64,000 nt of DNA, taken from the NCBI GenBank assembly GCA_005880915.1, contig VBIW01000037.1:230239-294238 (forward strand), read 5' to 3'. Made by a program: the position numbers and the translations under genes. Positions 1-7,019 of this stretch are shown here, in pieces (within the stretch, counting starts at the first letter, position 1; the number at the start of each line of letters is the position of its first letter). This stretch comes from Chloroflexota bacterium (GTDB lineage Bacteria; Chloroflexota; Dormibacteria; Dormibacterales; Dormibacteraceae). The notes beneath the pieces were generated by a model. The model was not told the origin of the DNA and ran no database searches. It saw nothing but the letters and a program-made list of their open reading frames with translations.

Positions 1-623
1 GTGTGCTCGTGCTGTGTGACCCGTTCCGGCAGGTCACGCATGAGCAGGAGCGCGACCACAGCGGCGAGGTAGCTGACGGAGTTGGCCAGGAAGCAAAGCG
101 GCAAGCCGACCAGCACGATCAGCACGCCTGCGACCGACGGCCCGACGATGGCTGCGGCATTGAAGACCGACGAATTGAGCGCGATCGCATTCATCAGGTC
201 GCGCTTGCCGACCATCTCGACGAGGAAGGACTGCCGCGCGGGAACGTCGAAAAGATTGACCGTTCCGGTGGCCAATGCCGCGAGGACCACCATCCAGTAC
301 TGCGCGTGACCACTCGCGCTGAGCACGAACAGCGCAAAGGAGGGCACCATGAACGCCGACTGTGTGGCGAGCAGCACATTTCGCTTGCGGAACCGGTCCG
401 CGACCACGCCGCCGAACTGGCTGCCGACAAGGACGGGTGTGAACTGCGCGGCGAGCACGAGGCCGACGAGAAGCCCGCTGTGGGTGAGTTCGAGCGCGAG
501 CCATGGCATGGCCACGCTCTGCATCCAGGTTCCGACGGTCGAGATGATCTGACCGGCGAGGAAGAGGCGATAGTTGCGGTGGCGAAGCGCACCAAACATG
601 CGCGGCGGTGGAACTTCTTGCAT
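1..623 (-). CDS. MFS exporter, EntS/MFS_3-like (partial)
   Basis: Proton-coupled exporter of the major facilitator superfamily, most like the EntS/MFS_3 group; the substrate cannot be told. About 207 residues are visible and the C-terminal half lies beyond the left edge. The visible part has about six hydrophobic segments and an MFS motif A after the second (GGVVADRFRKR, residues 71-81). In-frame ATGs exist at 656, 635 and 623. I chose 623 (MQEVPPPRMFG) because it lies 7 nt from a minus-strand -10-like hexamer GATGAT and does not overlap the divergent neighbour that starts at 642. Confidence 0.85.
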   Translation of the reverse strand, partial: MQEVPPPRMFGALRHRNYRLFLAGQIISTVGTWMQSVAMPWLALELTHSGLLVGLVLAAQFTPVLVGSQFGGVVADRFRKRNVLLATQSAFMVPSFALFVLSASGHAQYWMVVLAALATGTVNLFDVPARQSFLVEMVGKRDLMNAIALNSSVFNAAAIVGPSVAGVLIVLVGLPLCFLANSVSYLAAVVALLLMRDLPERVTQHEH

Positions 624-629
624 CGGTGC

Positions 630-636
630 GATCATC
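630..636. promoter_or_regulatory. Overlapping divergent -10 (GATCATC)
   Basis: Plus-strand GATCAT ends 6 nt before the GTG at 642, and minus-strand GATGAT ends 7 nt before the ATG at 623. The two hexamers share five base pairs. This is the weakest member of the shared-promoter set described in the findings, because neither hexamer begins with T. Confidence 0.4.
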
Positions 637-641
637 CCAGT

Positions 642-1121
642 GTGGCGAAGGTCCATGAATCAGTTGACATCGAAGCGCCTGTCGATCGGGTATGGGCTGT
701 CGTATGCGAGGACGTGCTTAACGCTCCGAAGTGGACGACCTACCTCGACAAGGCCGAGAAGCTCAACGTGGGTCCGCCCGGCAAGGGAACACGTTACCGA
801 TACCACCTCCGCCTGCCAGGCGGCCACAAGGTGACGCTCGAAGTCGAGCAGGACGTGTTTGCGAAACCGAAGACGTCCGCGGGCAGGTTCATAAAAGGAC
901 CGCTCAAAGGAACGTGGAGCTACACCTTGACCCAAAGGAAGGATGGGTCGACGAGGCTTGTCTATGACATGAACTACGAGCTGGGCGGACTGCTGCGCTT
1001 CGCCGGCGGACTGCTCGGGCCGCAGTACGCGGCCGGCATTCGAGAGAACTTCGAATCGCTGAAGCGGTACATCGAGGCGGGCAAGGGCCCCAAACCCAAG
1101 CGTGAGGCGCCTAAGAAATAA
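642..1121 (+). CDS. SRPBCC (START-like) family protein
   Basis: Small soluble protein of the polyketide cyclase/dehydrase SRPBCC superfamily, 159 aa, whose members bind hydrophobic ligands in a helix-grip fold; the ligand is unknown. The N-terminus has the family pattern (VDIEAPVDRVWAVV) and the C-terminus has a long amphipathic helix (residues about 125-145) followed by a Lys/Pro-rich tail (GKGPKPKREAPKK). The only usable start is GTG at 642; the open frame continues upstream only as antisense of the MFS gene. Its stop overlaps the convergent RidA gene by 11 bp. The function is unknown beyond the fold. Confidence 0.8.
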   Translation: MAKVHESVDIEAPVDRVWAVVCEDVLNAPKWTTYLDKAEKLNVGPPGKGTRYRYHLRLPGGHKVTLEVEQDVFAKPKTSAGRFIKGPLKGTWSYTLTQRKDGSTRLVYDMNYELGGLLRFAGGLLGPQYAAGIRENFESLKRYIEAGKGPKPKREAPKK

Positions 1122-1494
1122 CCGCCTCTGCCTCGATCTCGACCTTCCAGCGCTCGTCGATCAGGTCCTTAACAACGACCATTGTTGCGACCGGTCGCGC
1201 GTTGACCATCGCCTCACCGTGTGCCTTGCCAACCGCATCGACCCACGCCAGTCCGGTCACGTACATGCGAGTTCTGACGACCTGATCGAGCGATGCCCCG
1301 GCATCGGCGAGCGCGCTTGCGATGATCTCGAAGCACCGCTTCGCCTGGACGTATGCGTCAGCGTCGACAGACCCGTCGGGCCAGACCGGCGCCGTGCCTG
1401 AAACCAGGACGCGATCGCCAATGCGTATTGCCCGGCAATAACCAAAAGGGCGCTCGAAAGGCGACCCGGAGCTGATCCTCTGTCTGTCGGTCAG
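1111..1494 (-). CDS. ridA: RidA/YjgF-family enamine deaminase, CTG start
   Basis: Probable 2-iminobutanoate/enamine deaminase of 127 aa, the usual RidA length. The conserved substrate-binding arginine lies in NARPVATMV and the family C-terminus in KVEIEAEAVIS. No ATG, GTG or TTG exists at a sensible position: the frame reads back through RISSGSPFERPFGY to CTG at 1494. That CTG overlaps the TGA of the upstream gene (stop 1493-1491) as CTGA, the same arrangement as two other genes in this window. I therefore call CTG as the start, used by translational coupling. RidA identity rests on motifs; the start is inference. Confidence 0.75.
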   Translation of the reverse strand: MTDRQRISSGSPFERPFGYCRAIRIGDRVLVSGTAPVWPDGSVDADAYVQAKRCFEIIASALADAGASLDQVVRTRMYVTGLAWVDAVGKAHGEAMVNARPVATMVVVKDLIDERWKVEIEAEAVIS

Positions 1495-1949
1495 GTTCTT
1501 CGGAAGGGCAGCAGCTCGAGCTGCTCGAAACGATCCTGGACTGCTGTCCGGAGCTCACTCACGAGCGACTTCAGCCGCTCCTGGGAGGCTGAGTCGGTGA
1601 TGTTGACGACGCGGATCCTACGCAGCGTGGTTTGCAGCGCGTACAGGCCGGCCGGCTCGTTGCCGGTCATCCGTGCGGCCCCATTGCGGATCTCACGCGC
1701 CACATCCTCATGGCCGTGCGCGCGCATCCAGTTCGAGAGGCGCGCGGCGGCGATGACGACGCGTTGTGTTTTCGGGTTGAGGGCGGGCGGTACGACCTCT
1801 CGCGGTCCGCGCGGCTGGAACACCGCTGGAACCCGGGTCGGGTGTCGGATGGACGCGATCCGACCGATAACGTTGTGCGGTCCGAGGATGACGACAACGC
1901 CGGCGACCACCAGGAGCACGACGAGGGCGGCCACGAGCGCATCGAGCAT
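1491..1949 (-). CDS. Single-pass membrane protein of unknown function
   Basis: 152-aa protein I do not recognise. Residues 3-24 form a strongly hydrophobic N-terminal anchor (LDALVAALVVLLVVAGVVVI). The remainder is predicted cytoplasmic, Arg-rich and helical, with two helices rich in Leu and charged residues near the C-terminus. The ATG at 1949 is preceded by TAACCT with an 8-nt spacer, so the mRNA is probably leaderless. It is the first gene of a two-gene unit with the RidA gene and shares the CTGA junction with it. Confidence 0.65.
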   Translation of the reverse strand: MLDALVAALVVLLVVAGVVVILGPHNVIGRIASIRHPTRVPAVFQPRGPREVVPPALNPKTQRVVIAAARLSNWMRAHGHEDVAREIRNGAARMTGNEPAGLYALQTTLRRIRVVNITDSASQERLKSLVSELRTAVQDRFEQLELLPFRRT

Positions 1950-1956
1950 TTTTCTC

Positions 1957-1963
1957 TAGGTTA
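1957..1963 (-). promoter_or_regulatory. -10 element for the membrane-protein/ridA unit
   Basis: Minus-strand TAACCT (1963-1958) ends 8 nt before the ATG at 1949. The heptamer TAGGTTA is symmetric, so the plus strand also carries TAGGTT, pointing toward the SDR gene; no canonical start lies at leaderless distance on that side. Confidence 0.55.
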
Positions 1964-2012
1964 CGCTTGGACGGCGTCGGTTTCATATCCGTTTACCAGG
2001 GGGCGGAAAAAG

Positions 2013-2768
2013 GTGACACCAATCGCTGTCATCACCGGAGCGTCGTCGGGGATCGGGGCCGCCACAGCCATCGCGCTCGGCCGTCACGGCTACCGTGTCG
2101 TCGTCGGCGCGCGCCGTGTTGAGCGTCTGGAGCGAGTGGCCGGGGAAGAGGGAGTCGCGCTCCCGCTTGACGTGACGGACGAGCAGAGTGTGACCGACTT
2201 CGTTCGCGAGGTTGCGAAGCGGTTCGGACGGATCGACGTCCTGGTCAACAACGCAGGCGGAGCGCTGGGTCTGAACCCGATCGAGAAAGCGATCGACGAC
2301 GAGTGGATCGGAATGTGGAAGACCAATGTCCTCGGCCTGATGTGGATGACGCGTGCGTGCCTGCCTCTTTTGCGCAAGGCGAAGCATGGGCACATCGTGA
2401 ACATCGGCTCGATCGCCGGCTTCGAGACTTACAAAGGGGGCGCCGGCTACACCGCCGTCAAGCACGCGGTGCGTGCGATCTCTAAAACGCTGCGCCTGGA
2501 GCTGAACGGCGAGCCCATACGCGTCACTGAGATCGCGCCGGGGCTCGTCGAGACCGAGTTCAGCGTGGTCCGGTTCCACGGTGACCGCAAGGCCGCGCGC
2601 GCTGTCTATGAAGGACTCAAGCCGCTGACGGCCGATGACATTGCCGAATGCGTTCTCTTTGCCGTCACTCGACCGCCGCACGTCGACATCGACGAGATCG
2701 TCGTTCGGCCGGTGGCGCAGGCGACCGTATGGCAGGTCGCCCGAAAACCGTCCCGCAAGAGGTCCTAA
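2013..2768 (+). CDS. SDR-family NAD(P)-dependent oxidoreductase
   Basis: Classical short-chain dehydrogenase, 251 aa, similar to YdfG/serine-dehydrogenase-type enzymes. Features: nucleotide-binding GASSGIG (9-15), NNAGG near residue 80, catalytic Ser in NIGSIAG and catalytic Tyr/Lys in YTAVK. The substrate is unknown. GTG at 2013 gives the normal N-terminus (MTPIAVITGASSGIG) with a purine-rich stretch just before it; the frame upstream is antisense of the previous gene. The stop codon interlocks with that of the convergent quinone reductase (CTAA, 2765-2768). Confidence 0.88.
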   Translation: MTPIAVITGASSGIGAATAIALGRHGYRVVVGARRVERLERVAGEEGVALPLDVTDEQSVTDFVREVAKRFGRIDVLVNNAGGALGLNPIEKAIDDEWIGMWKTNVLGLMWMTRACLPLLRKAKHGHIVNIGSIAGFETYKGGAGYTAVKHAVRAISKTLRLELNGEPIRVTEIAPGLVETEFSVVRFHGDRKAARAVYEGLKPLTADDIAECVLFAVTRPPHVDIDEIVVRPVAQATVWQVARKPSRKRS

Positions 2769-3703
2769 GGAAGCAGGAGGACCTTGCCGGTCGTCTTACG
2801 GGCTCCGAGATCTTCGTGGGCTTGGCGGGCTTTGGCGAGAGGATAGCGAGCGCCGATCCGGATCTTGAGCGTGCCCTGAGTGACCAGCTCGAAGACCTTT
2901 CGAGCGCGGTCCCGGAGCAGCTCCGGCGTGCGTGTATGCGTCTGTAGCGTCGGTCGCTGGACATAGAGCGAGCCCGACTTTGCCAGGAGCATCAGTTGCA
3001 GGGGGTCCGGCTGCCCGCTCGACGCGCCGTAGAGGATCATGTGGCCAAAGGGCCTGAGCGCCTTCAGACCCTCGTAAAACGTGGTCCTGCCGACCCCGTC
3101 ATAAACAGCCGCCACCCCCTCGCCGCCCGCGATCTCGCGTGCGCGTTCGGCGAAACCTTCGTAGCCGAGGACCTCGTCCGCACCCGTGTCGCGGGCGAGC
3201 TGTGCCTTCTCGTCAGTCGACGCCGTCGCGATCACGCAGCCGCCGACCAGCTTGGCGATCTGCGTGAGCAGGAGTCCGACGCCGCCTGCGGCGGCGTGGA
3301 CGATGACCCAGTCGCCTTTCTGGATCGGATAGGAGTCGAAGACCAGATAGTGCGCGGTCATTCCCTGGAGCAGCGCCGCTGTGGCTACATCAAAGGACAC
3401 GTCGTCGGGAATCGGAACGAGACGACCGGGGTCGGCCGCGACCCGCTCCGCGTAGCTGTGCGGGACACCGAGCCACGCTACCCGCTGCCCGGTCTCGACG
3501 ACGGTGCCGGCGCCCTCGACGCCCACAATCGCAGGTGGCTGCAGGGCGTATTCCCGGCCATCGCGCTCGTAGACATCCCGAAAGTTGACGCCTGCCACCT
3601 CGACGTCTACGAGCACCTCTCCGTTGGCAGGCGAAGGGTCGGGCACGTCCCTGTATTCGAGGACCTCGGGCCCTCCGTGTCGCTCGTACACGACCGCGTG
3701 CAT
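2765..3703 (-). CDS. qor: NADPH:quinone oxidoreductase-like MDR protein
   Basis: Zinc-independent medium-chain reductase of the quinone oxidoreductase/enoyl reductase group, 312 aa. It has an N-terminal GroES-like domain and a Rossmann domain with HAAAGGVGLLLTQIAK near residue 140. No structural zinc cysteines are present, as expected for Qor. Unlike many genes here it has a clear Shine-Dalgarno, AGGGAGGA, 7 nt before the ATG at 3703. It is the last gene of the minus-strand run that begins at 5938, with only a 13-codon ORF between it and the upstream gene. Substrate specificity is unknown. Confidence 0.85.
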   Translation of the reverse strand: MHAVVYERHGGPEVLEYRDVPDPSPANGEVLVDVEVAGVNFRDVYERDGREYALQPPAIVGVEGAGTVVETGQRVAWLGVPHSYAERVAADPGRLVPIPDDVSFDVATAALLQGMTAHYLVFDSYPIQKGDWVIVHAAAGGVGLLLTQIAKLVGGCVIATASTDEKAQLARDTGADEVLGYEGFAERAREIAGGEGVAAVYDGVGRTTFYEGLKALRPFGHMILYGASSGQPDPLQLMLLAKSGSLYVQRPTLQTHTRTPELLRDRARKVFELVTQGTLKIRIGARYPLAKARQAHEDLGARKTTGKVLLLP

Positions 3704-3716
3704 GAGTCGGTCCTCC

Positions 3717-3758
3717 CTACTTGATCAAACCGGCCGCACGGGCCTCATCTTTCGTCAT
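3717..3758 (-). CDS. 13-codon ORF between the Cys-tail gene and qor
   Basis: ATG at 3758 directly follows the TGA of the upstream small gene (TGA|ATG) and encodes MTKDEARAAGLIK. Its TAG is followed at once by the qor Shine-Dalgarno. It could be a tiny coupled peptide that carries ribosomes to qor, or chance. The sequence alone cannot decide. Confidence 0.25.
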   Translation of the reverse strand: MTKDEARAAGLIK

Positions 3759-3917
3759 TCAACAGCCGGGGTCGCCGTAGTTGCCGCAGCAACCGCGACC
3801 GCCGCTCTTTCGGCGCACGTTGCTGACGATCACGCGCACCCGCTCGAGCGGGCCGTACGACCCGGCCGCGAGATTGCGAAGGAAGCTAGGGGGCGAGGGG
3901 CGGACCTGTCGATTCAT
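3759..3917 (-). CDS. 52-aa basic protein with a Cys/Gly tail
   Basis: Small protein of unknown function starting MNRQVRPSPPSFLR and ending in GGRGCCGNYGDPGC, with four Cys in all if the doublet is counted, within 14 residues. ATG at 3917 overlaps the TGA of the upstream lipoprotein gene as ATGA, which argues that it is translated by coupling. The middle is basic (RVRVIVSNVRRK). The compact Cys motif could bind a metal, or be modified; that is inference. An in-frame upstream ATG at 3962 would lie inside the lipoprotein gene and is less likely. Confidence 0.5.
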   Translation of the reverse strand: MNRQVRPSPPSFLRNLAAGSYGPLERVRVIVSNVRRKSGGRGCCGNYGDPGC

Positions 3918-4306
3918 TCGTAGTAATTGTTGTTGTACTCGATCCAGCCGGGGTTTGGGCACCCGCCCGAGGTATGCCCGTGCGTGCAGTGCACTCCATA
4001 ACGCGGACCCGGGTCGATGTAGAGCTGTCCGTGGATCACGACACCATCGCCTTTATGCGCGGGAACGTCCGGGGCAAGGCTTGTGTTGTGATCGACCTCA
4101 AGGGTCTCGCCGGTTGTCGTCATCACCTCGAACCTCTCGTGGTCGCCGCCCTGCACCGGGTCGGTGATGAGGGTCGCGTCAAATGTCACCTCCGCGCCGC
4201 TGGTGCCGTTGACGATGTCCCGATGGAGACCCTGGTCGTCGGGGTTATCGCGGCCCCCGCACGCGACGAGCAGGAGCAGCGTCGCGGCCAGGCCAAGCAC
4301 CTTCAC
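3914..4306 (-). CDS. DUF3465-like lipoprotein
   Basis: 130-aa secreted lipoprotein. The signal peptide MKVLGLAATLLLLVAC has lipobox LVAC with the lipidated Cys at 16. The mature part resembles DUF3465 proteins: a small beta-rich domain ending in a conserved stretch with GVHCTHGH and GWIEYNNNYYE. It has two further Cys (in VHCTH and GGCPN) that could pair. GTG at 4306 overlaps the hisA TGA as GTGA. The role is unknown; location outside the membrane is inferred from the lipobox. Confidence 0.75.
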   Translation of the reverse strand: MKVLGLAATLLLLVACGGRDNPDDQGLHRDIVNGTSGAEVTFDATLITDPVQGGDHERFEVMTTTGETLEVDHNTSLAPDVPAHKGDGVVIHGQLYIDPGPRYGVHCTHGHTSGGCPNPGWIEYNNNYYE

Positions 4307-5007
4307 GTCGCGAGCGCTTGCTCCAGTTTTATCCGGCCTTCGTAGAGCGCTTTGCCCAGGATGACTGCGTCGGCGCCGGCCGCCCGCACCCGGTGCAAAT
4401 CCTCGACCGAGGTCACGCCCCCGGAGTACTCCAGCTCGAGCTTGGTCATCTTGCGGACCCGGGCGAGCGTTTGCAGATCCGGGCCAGACATCGTGCCGTC
4501 ACGCTCGATGCTGGTGACGATGATTCCAGCCAGCGGTAGAAACTCCCAGCGTCCGACGAGCGCGCCGATCGAAACCGGGTCAGTGTCAAGCCAGCCGCCA
4601 ACCGCCGCCTTGTTGTCGCGCACATCGAGCGCGGCCAGGACTCGCCCAGGGTGCTGGATTGCGCAATGCTCAAAGAGGTGCGGATCGCGAACGGCCGCAG
4701 TGGCCATGACGACCCACTGAGCGCCCACCTCAAGCAACCCGGCCACGGTCTCGGCCGTCCGCACGCCGCCTGCCACCTGCACCTGGATGCCTGGCAGCGC
4801 GAGCATTTTCGTGATCACGGGCCGGTTGCTGGCTGAGCCGCGCGCGGCGTCCAGGTCGACCACATGCACGCGCTTCGCGCCCGCCGCTGCAAATCCTCTT
4901 GCCACCTCGACCGGGTCGTCGGCGTAGATCGTCGGATTCTCGTAGTCACCCTGGGTCAGGCGCACGCAGCGGCCTCCCAGGATGTCGATCGCCGGAATGA
5001 CCACCAA
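4303..5007 (-). CDS. hisA: HisA, phosphoribosylformimino-AICAR-P isomerase
   Basis: Fourth step of histidine synthesis: opens the ProFAR ribose to PRFAR in the cytoplasm. The (beta/alpha)8 protein of 234 aa has catalytic Asp8 in PAIDILGG and a second Asp near 128 in LAALDVRD, with phosphate-binding glycines in VAGGVRT and YSGGVTS. The start is TTG 5007 or GTG 5004; both give MVVIPAID-like ends. It lies outside a his cluster, between yajQ and the lipoprotein gene. In some actinobacteria PriA does both HisA and TrpF reactions; this cannot be excluded here. Confidence 0.92.
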   Translation of the reverse strand: MVVIPAIDILGGRCVRLTQGDYENPTIYADDPVEVARGFAAAGAKRVHVVDLDAARGSASNRPVITKMLALPGIQVQVAGGVRTAETVAGLLEVGAQWVVMATAAVRDPHLFEHCAIQHPGRVLAALDVRDNKAAVGGWLDTDPVSIGALVGRWEFLPLAGIIVTSIERDGTMSGPDLQTLARVRKMTKLELEYSGGVTSVEDLHRVRAAGADAVILGKALYEGRIKLEQALAT

Positions 5008-5022
5008 GCTATGAAATGCCGG

Positions 5023-5514
5023 CTAGCGGTAGTTCGTGAACTGGAGCGGGACCGGAATGTCTTCCGCCTCGCGCAGAGATTTGATCACAAGCTGCAGCGT
5101 GTCCTTGTCCTTGCTGACGACCCGGAGCTGATCGCCCTGGATTCGTACCTGGAGCTTTGGCGAAACGTTCTGGATCCGCTTGCGCAGGTCGCGGGCGATG
5201 TCCTCGGTGATCCCAGCGTTGAGCCTGACCTCGATCTGGCCCCGTCCTTTGCCGACAATCTTCGGGTCGTCGGCCTTGAAGAGCTTGGCCGAGAGCTGGC
5301 GGCGCGCGGCCTTCTCGCGCAGGACCTGGAGCGCGGCCTTGGCTCGGTCCTCGCTGGCCGACTCGATCACGATCATCTCGTCCCGCTGGTCGTAGACGGT
5401 GGCTGTGTCCTTGAAGTCGAAACGGGTGCCGACCTCGCGGCGCGCCTGGTCGAGCGCGTTGGTCAGCTCGGCCGCGTTGAACTCCGAGACGACGTCGAAG
5501 GAATACTCGGGCAC
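5023..5514 (-). CDS. yajQ: YajQ-family nucleotide-binding protein
   Basis: 163-aa YajQ/DUF520 protein with two ferredoxin-like halves. Family members have been reported to bind c-di-GMP and act as effectors, and this window also encodes a GGDEF protein with an intact I-site. It begins MPEYSFDVVSEF and ends VPLQFTNYR, both typical of the family. GTG at 5514 shares its G with the upstream TAG (TAGTG), so it is translationally coupled to the membrane-protein gene. Its own regulatory target is unknown. Confidence 0.9.
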   Translation of the reverse strand: MPEYSFDVVSEFNAAELTNALDQARREVGTRFDFKDTATVYDQRDEMIVIESASEDRAKAALQVLREKAARRQLSAKLFKADDPKIVGKGRGQIEVRLNAGITEDIARDLRKRIQNVSPKLQVRIQGDQLRVVSKDKDTLQLVIKSLREAEDIPVPLQFTNYR

Positions 5515-5900
5515 TACTGGGCGCTGAAGATCGCGTTCAGGCCAATCACGACAACGGCGATGGCTAGCGCAATGACGGCAACCGAGGAGATGGCCATCAG
5601 AAACCCGATGCCCTCAGTTGCCTCGTCGAGAGGCTCCAGTGGGGGCTTGTCGTAGGGATCGGGCCCATAGTCGAGGTCGTAGACACCTTCTTCCCGAGCT
5701 CGGTGCACAAGCTCGTCGAGCACTGGTTTGCCTCCGGGCGGCAGAGACGTGCCTTCGAGGTTCGCGATCGCTTCCTTGAGGTTGTCTCGGGTCTTGCCGA
5801 GCTCGGCGACGACGAGGTCGAGAGTCTGGGTTGCCGCCGGGGTCGGGTGTTCTCGGCGCAGGTCAGCGATGATGCCGTACAGGCTCACGCCGCGATTCAT
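5514..5900 (-). CDS. C-terminally anchored membrane protein, unknown
   Basis: 128-aa protein of unknown function. Residues 1-70 are helical and charged (starts MNRGVSLYGIIADLRREH), the middle is acidic and Pro-rich (YDLDYGPDPYDKPPLEPLDE), and the last 30 residues form one hydrophobic segment (FLMAISSVAVIALAIAVVVIGL), suggesting a tail-anchored protein facing the cytoplasm. I chose ATG 5900 because a 13-codon leaderless ORF ends on it as ATGA; the frame is open further upstream but has no good start. First large gene of the yajQ-hisA operon. Confidence 0.65.
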   Translation of the reverse strand: MNRGVSLYGIIADLRREHPTPAATQTLDLVVAELGKTRDNLKEAIANLEGTSLPPGGKPVLDELVHRAREEGVYDLDYGPDPYDKPPLEPLDEATEGIGFLMAISSVAVIALAIAVVVIGLNAIFSAQ

Positions 5901-5938
5901 AACAGAACCAGGCTGGGCGGTGCAGGTGAGTACCTCAC
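5897..5938 (-). CDS. 13-codon leaderless upstream ORF (MRYSPAPPSLVLL)
   Basis: GTG at 5938 lies 8 nt after a minus-strand -10-like AAGTGT (5952-5947). Its TGA overlaps the ATG of the next gene (ATGA at 5900-5897). This would let a leaderless transcript load ribosomes on a mini-ORF and pass them to the operon, which has no visible Shine-Dalgarno. Placement is seen; translation is inference. Confidence 0.4.
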   Translation of the reverse strand: MRYSPAPPSLVLL

Positions 5939-5945
5939 GCCCGAA

Positions 5946-5952
5946 TACACTT
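5946..5952. promoter_or_regulatory. Overlapping divergent -10 (ilvE / yajQ operon)
   Basis: Plus TACACT ends 7 nt before the ilvE ATG (5959). Minus AAGTGT ends 8 nt before the GTG of the 13-codon ORF (5938). Start codons are 21 bp apart. Confidence 0.6.
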
Positions 5953-5958
5953 AGTGAG

Positions 5959-6924
5959 ATGGGTGTGGACACAAAATCGAATGCCGTGGTGAGGAAACCG
6001 GCGGCGCATCCGAACACGTGGGTGTTCTTCGGGGGCGACTTTGCCCGCTACAACGACGTGAAGCTCGGCCTCATGACCCACGCCTTGCACTACGGAACCG
6101 CAGTTTTCGAAGGCATTCGCGCTTACTGGAACGAGAAAAAGAACCAGCTCTTCCTCCTCGAGGCGGCCGCCCATTACGACCGCATGCACCGCTCGGCGAA
6201 CGTGATGCGGATGCGGCTGCCGTACTCGACCGAAGAGCTCGTCAACTTCACGGTGGAGCTTCTTCGCCGTAACGAGTTCAAGTCCGACGTCTACGTGCGG
6301 CCGCTGCTCTACACCTCGAGCGAGGAGATCGGGGTCCGGCTGCACAACCTTGACCGCGGCTTCTTCATCTACGCGATCCCATTCGGTAACTACGTCGAGA
6401 TCGAGGGCGGGATCCGGTGCATGGTCAGCAGCTGGCGCCGCGTGCCCGACCAGGCGCTGCCTGCCCGCGCCAAGATCACCGGCTCGTACGCGCAGGCCGC
6501 CCTCGCCAAGTCGGAAGCGGTCGAGGGTGGATTCGACGAGGCGATAGTCCTCTCAGTCGACGGCCACGTCTCCGAGGGCTCGGCGGAAAACCTCTTCATG
6601 CTCAAGGACGGCGCGTTCATCACACCCCCGGTCACGGACGACATCCTGGAAGGCGTCACCAGGACGCTCCTGATGAAAGTGATCAAGGATGAGCTCAACC
6701 TGCCAGTGGTCGAACGGAGCATCGACCGGACCGAGCTCTACACGTGCGAGGAGCTCTTGCTGTGCGGTACCGGTGCCCAGATCTCGCCAGTTATCGAGGT
6801 CGACCGCCGTCCCGTCGGCAACGGTAAGGTCGGTGAGTTCACACAGGAGCTGCAGAACATCTATTTCGGTGCGGTGCGCGGCGATACGCCGAAGTACAAG
6901 GACTGGACGATCCCCGTCTATTAA
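5959..6924 (+). CDS. ilvE: Branched-chain amino acid aminotransferase
   Basis: PLP fold-type IV aminotransferase for the last step of Leu, Ile and Val synthesis (and the first of their breakdown), 321 aa. The PLP lysine is in RAKITGSYAQAALAKSEA, the cofactor/phosphate region in VSEGSAENLF, and the C-terminal CGTGAQISPV motif matches IlvE. ATG 5959 sits 7 nt after TACACT, so the message is probably leaderless. It stands alone, with a 20-bp palindrome just downstream. A D-amino-acid transaminase or ADC lyase is less likely because the SEGSAENLF/GTGA pattern fits IlvE. Confidence 0.92.
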   Translation: MGVDTKSNAVVRKPAAHPNTWVFFGGDFARYNDVKLGLMTHALHYGTAVFEGIRAYWNEKKNQLFLLEAAAHYDRMHRSANVMRMRLPYSTEELVNFTVELLRRNEFKSDVYVRPLLYTSSEEIGVRLHNLDRGFFIYAIPFGNYVEIEGGIRCMVSSWRRVPDQALPARAKITGSYAQAALAKSEAVEGGFDEAIVLSVDGHVSEGSAENLFMLKDGAFITPPVTDDILEGVTRTLLMKVIKDELNLPVVERSIDRTELYTCEELLLCGTGAQISPVIEVDRRPVGNGKVGEFTQELQNIYFGAVRGDTPKYKDWTIPVY

Positions 6925-6941
6925 GCCTAAGCCGACCACCC

Positions 6942-6961
6942 CGGATAGTCCGGACTATCCG
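6942..6961. promoter_or_regulatory. 20-bp perfect palindrome, candidate operator
   Basis: CGGATAGTCCGGACTATCCG is its own reverse complement. The part TCCGGACTA recurs at 6991-6999, 13 bp before the start of the glxK -10. No U-tract follows, so an operator for glxK or an ilvE 3' hairpin are both possible. Confidence 0.5.
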
Positions 6962-7004
6962 ATGTTTCCAATGGAGTTGGCCTCGCTTCGTCCGGACTAA
7001 CCAG

Positions 7005-7010
7005 TAACGT
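7005..7010 (+). promoter_or_regulatory. -10 element of glxK (TAACGT)
   Basis: TAACGT followed by a 9-nt spacer and the GTG start at 7020: leaderless geometry. Confidence 0.6.
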
Positions 7011-7019
7011 GCATCCGCG

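Noticed and set aside
3-641. Long plus-strand open frame upstream of the SRPBCC gene
   Set aside because: It is antisense to a clear MFS coding frame; its sequence is charged and low-complexity, as antisense of GC-rich membrane genes usually is.
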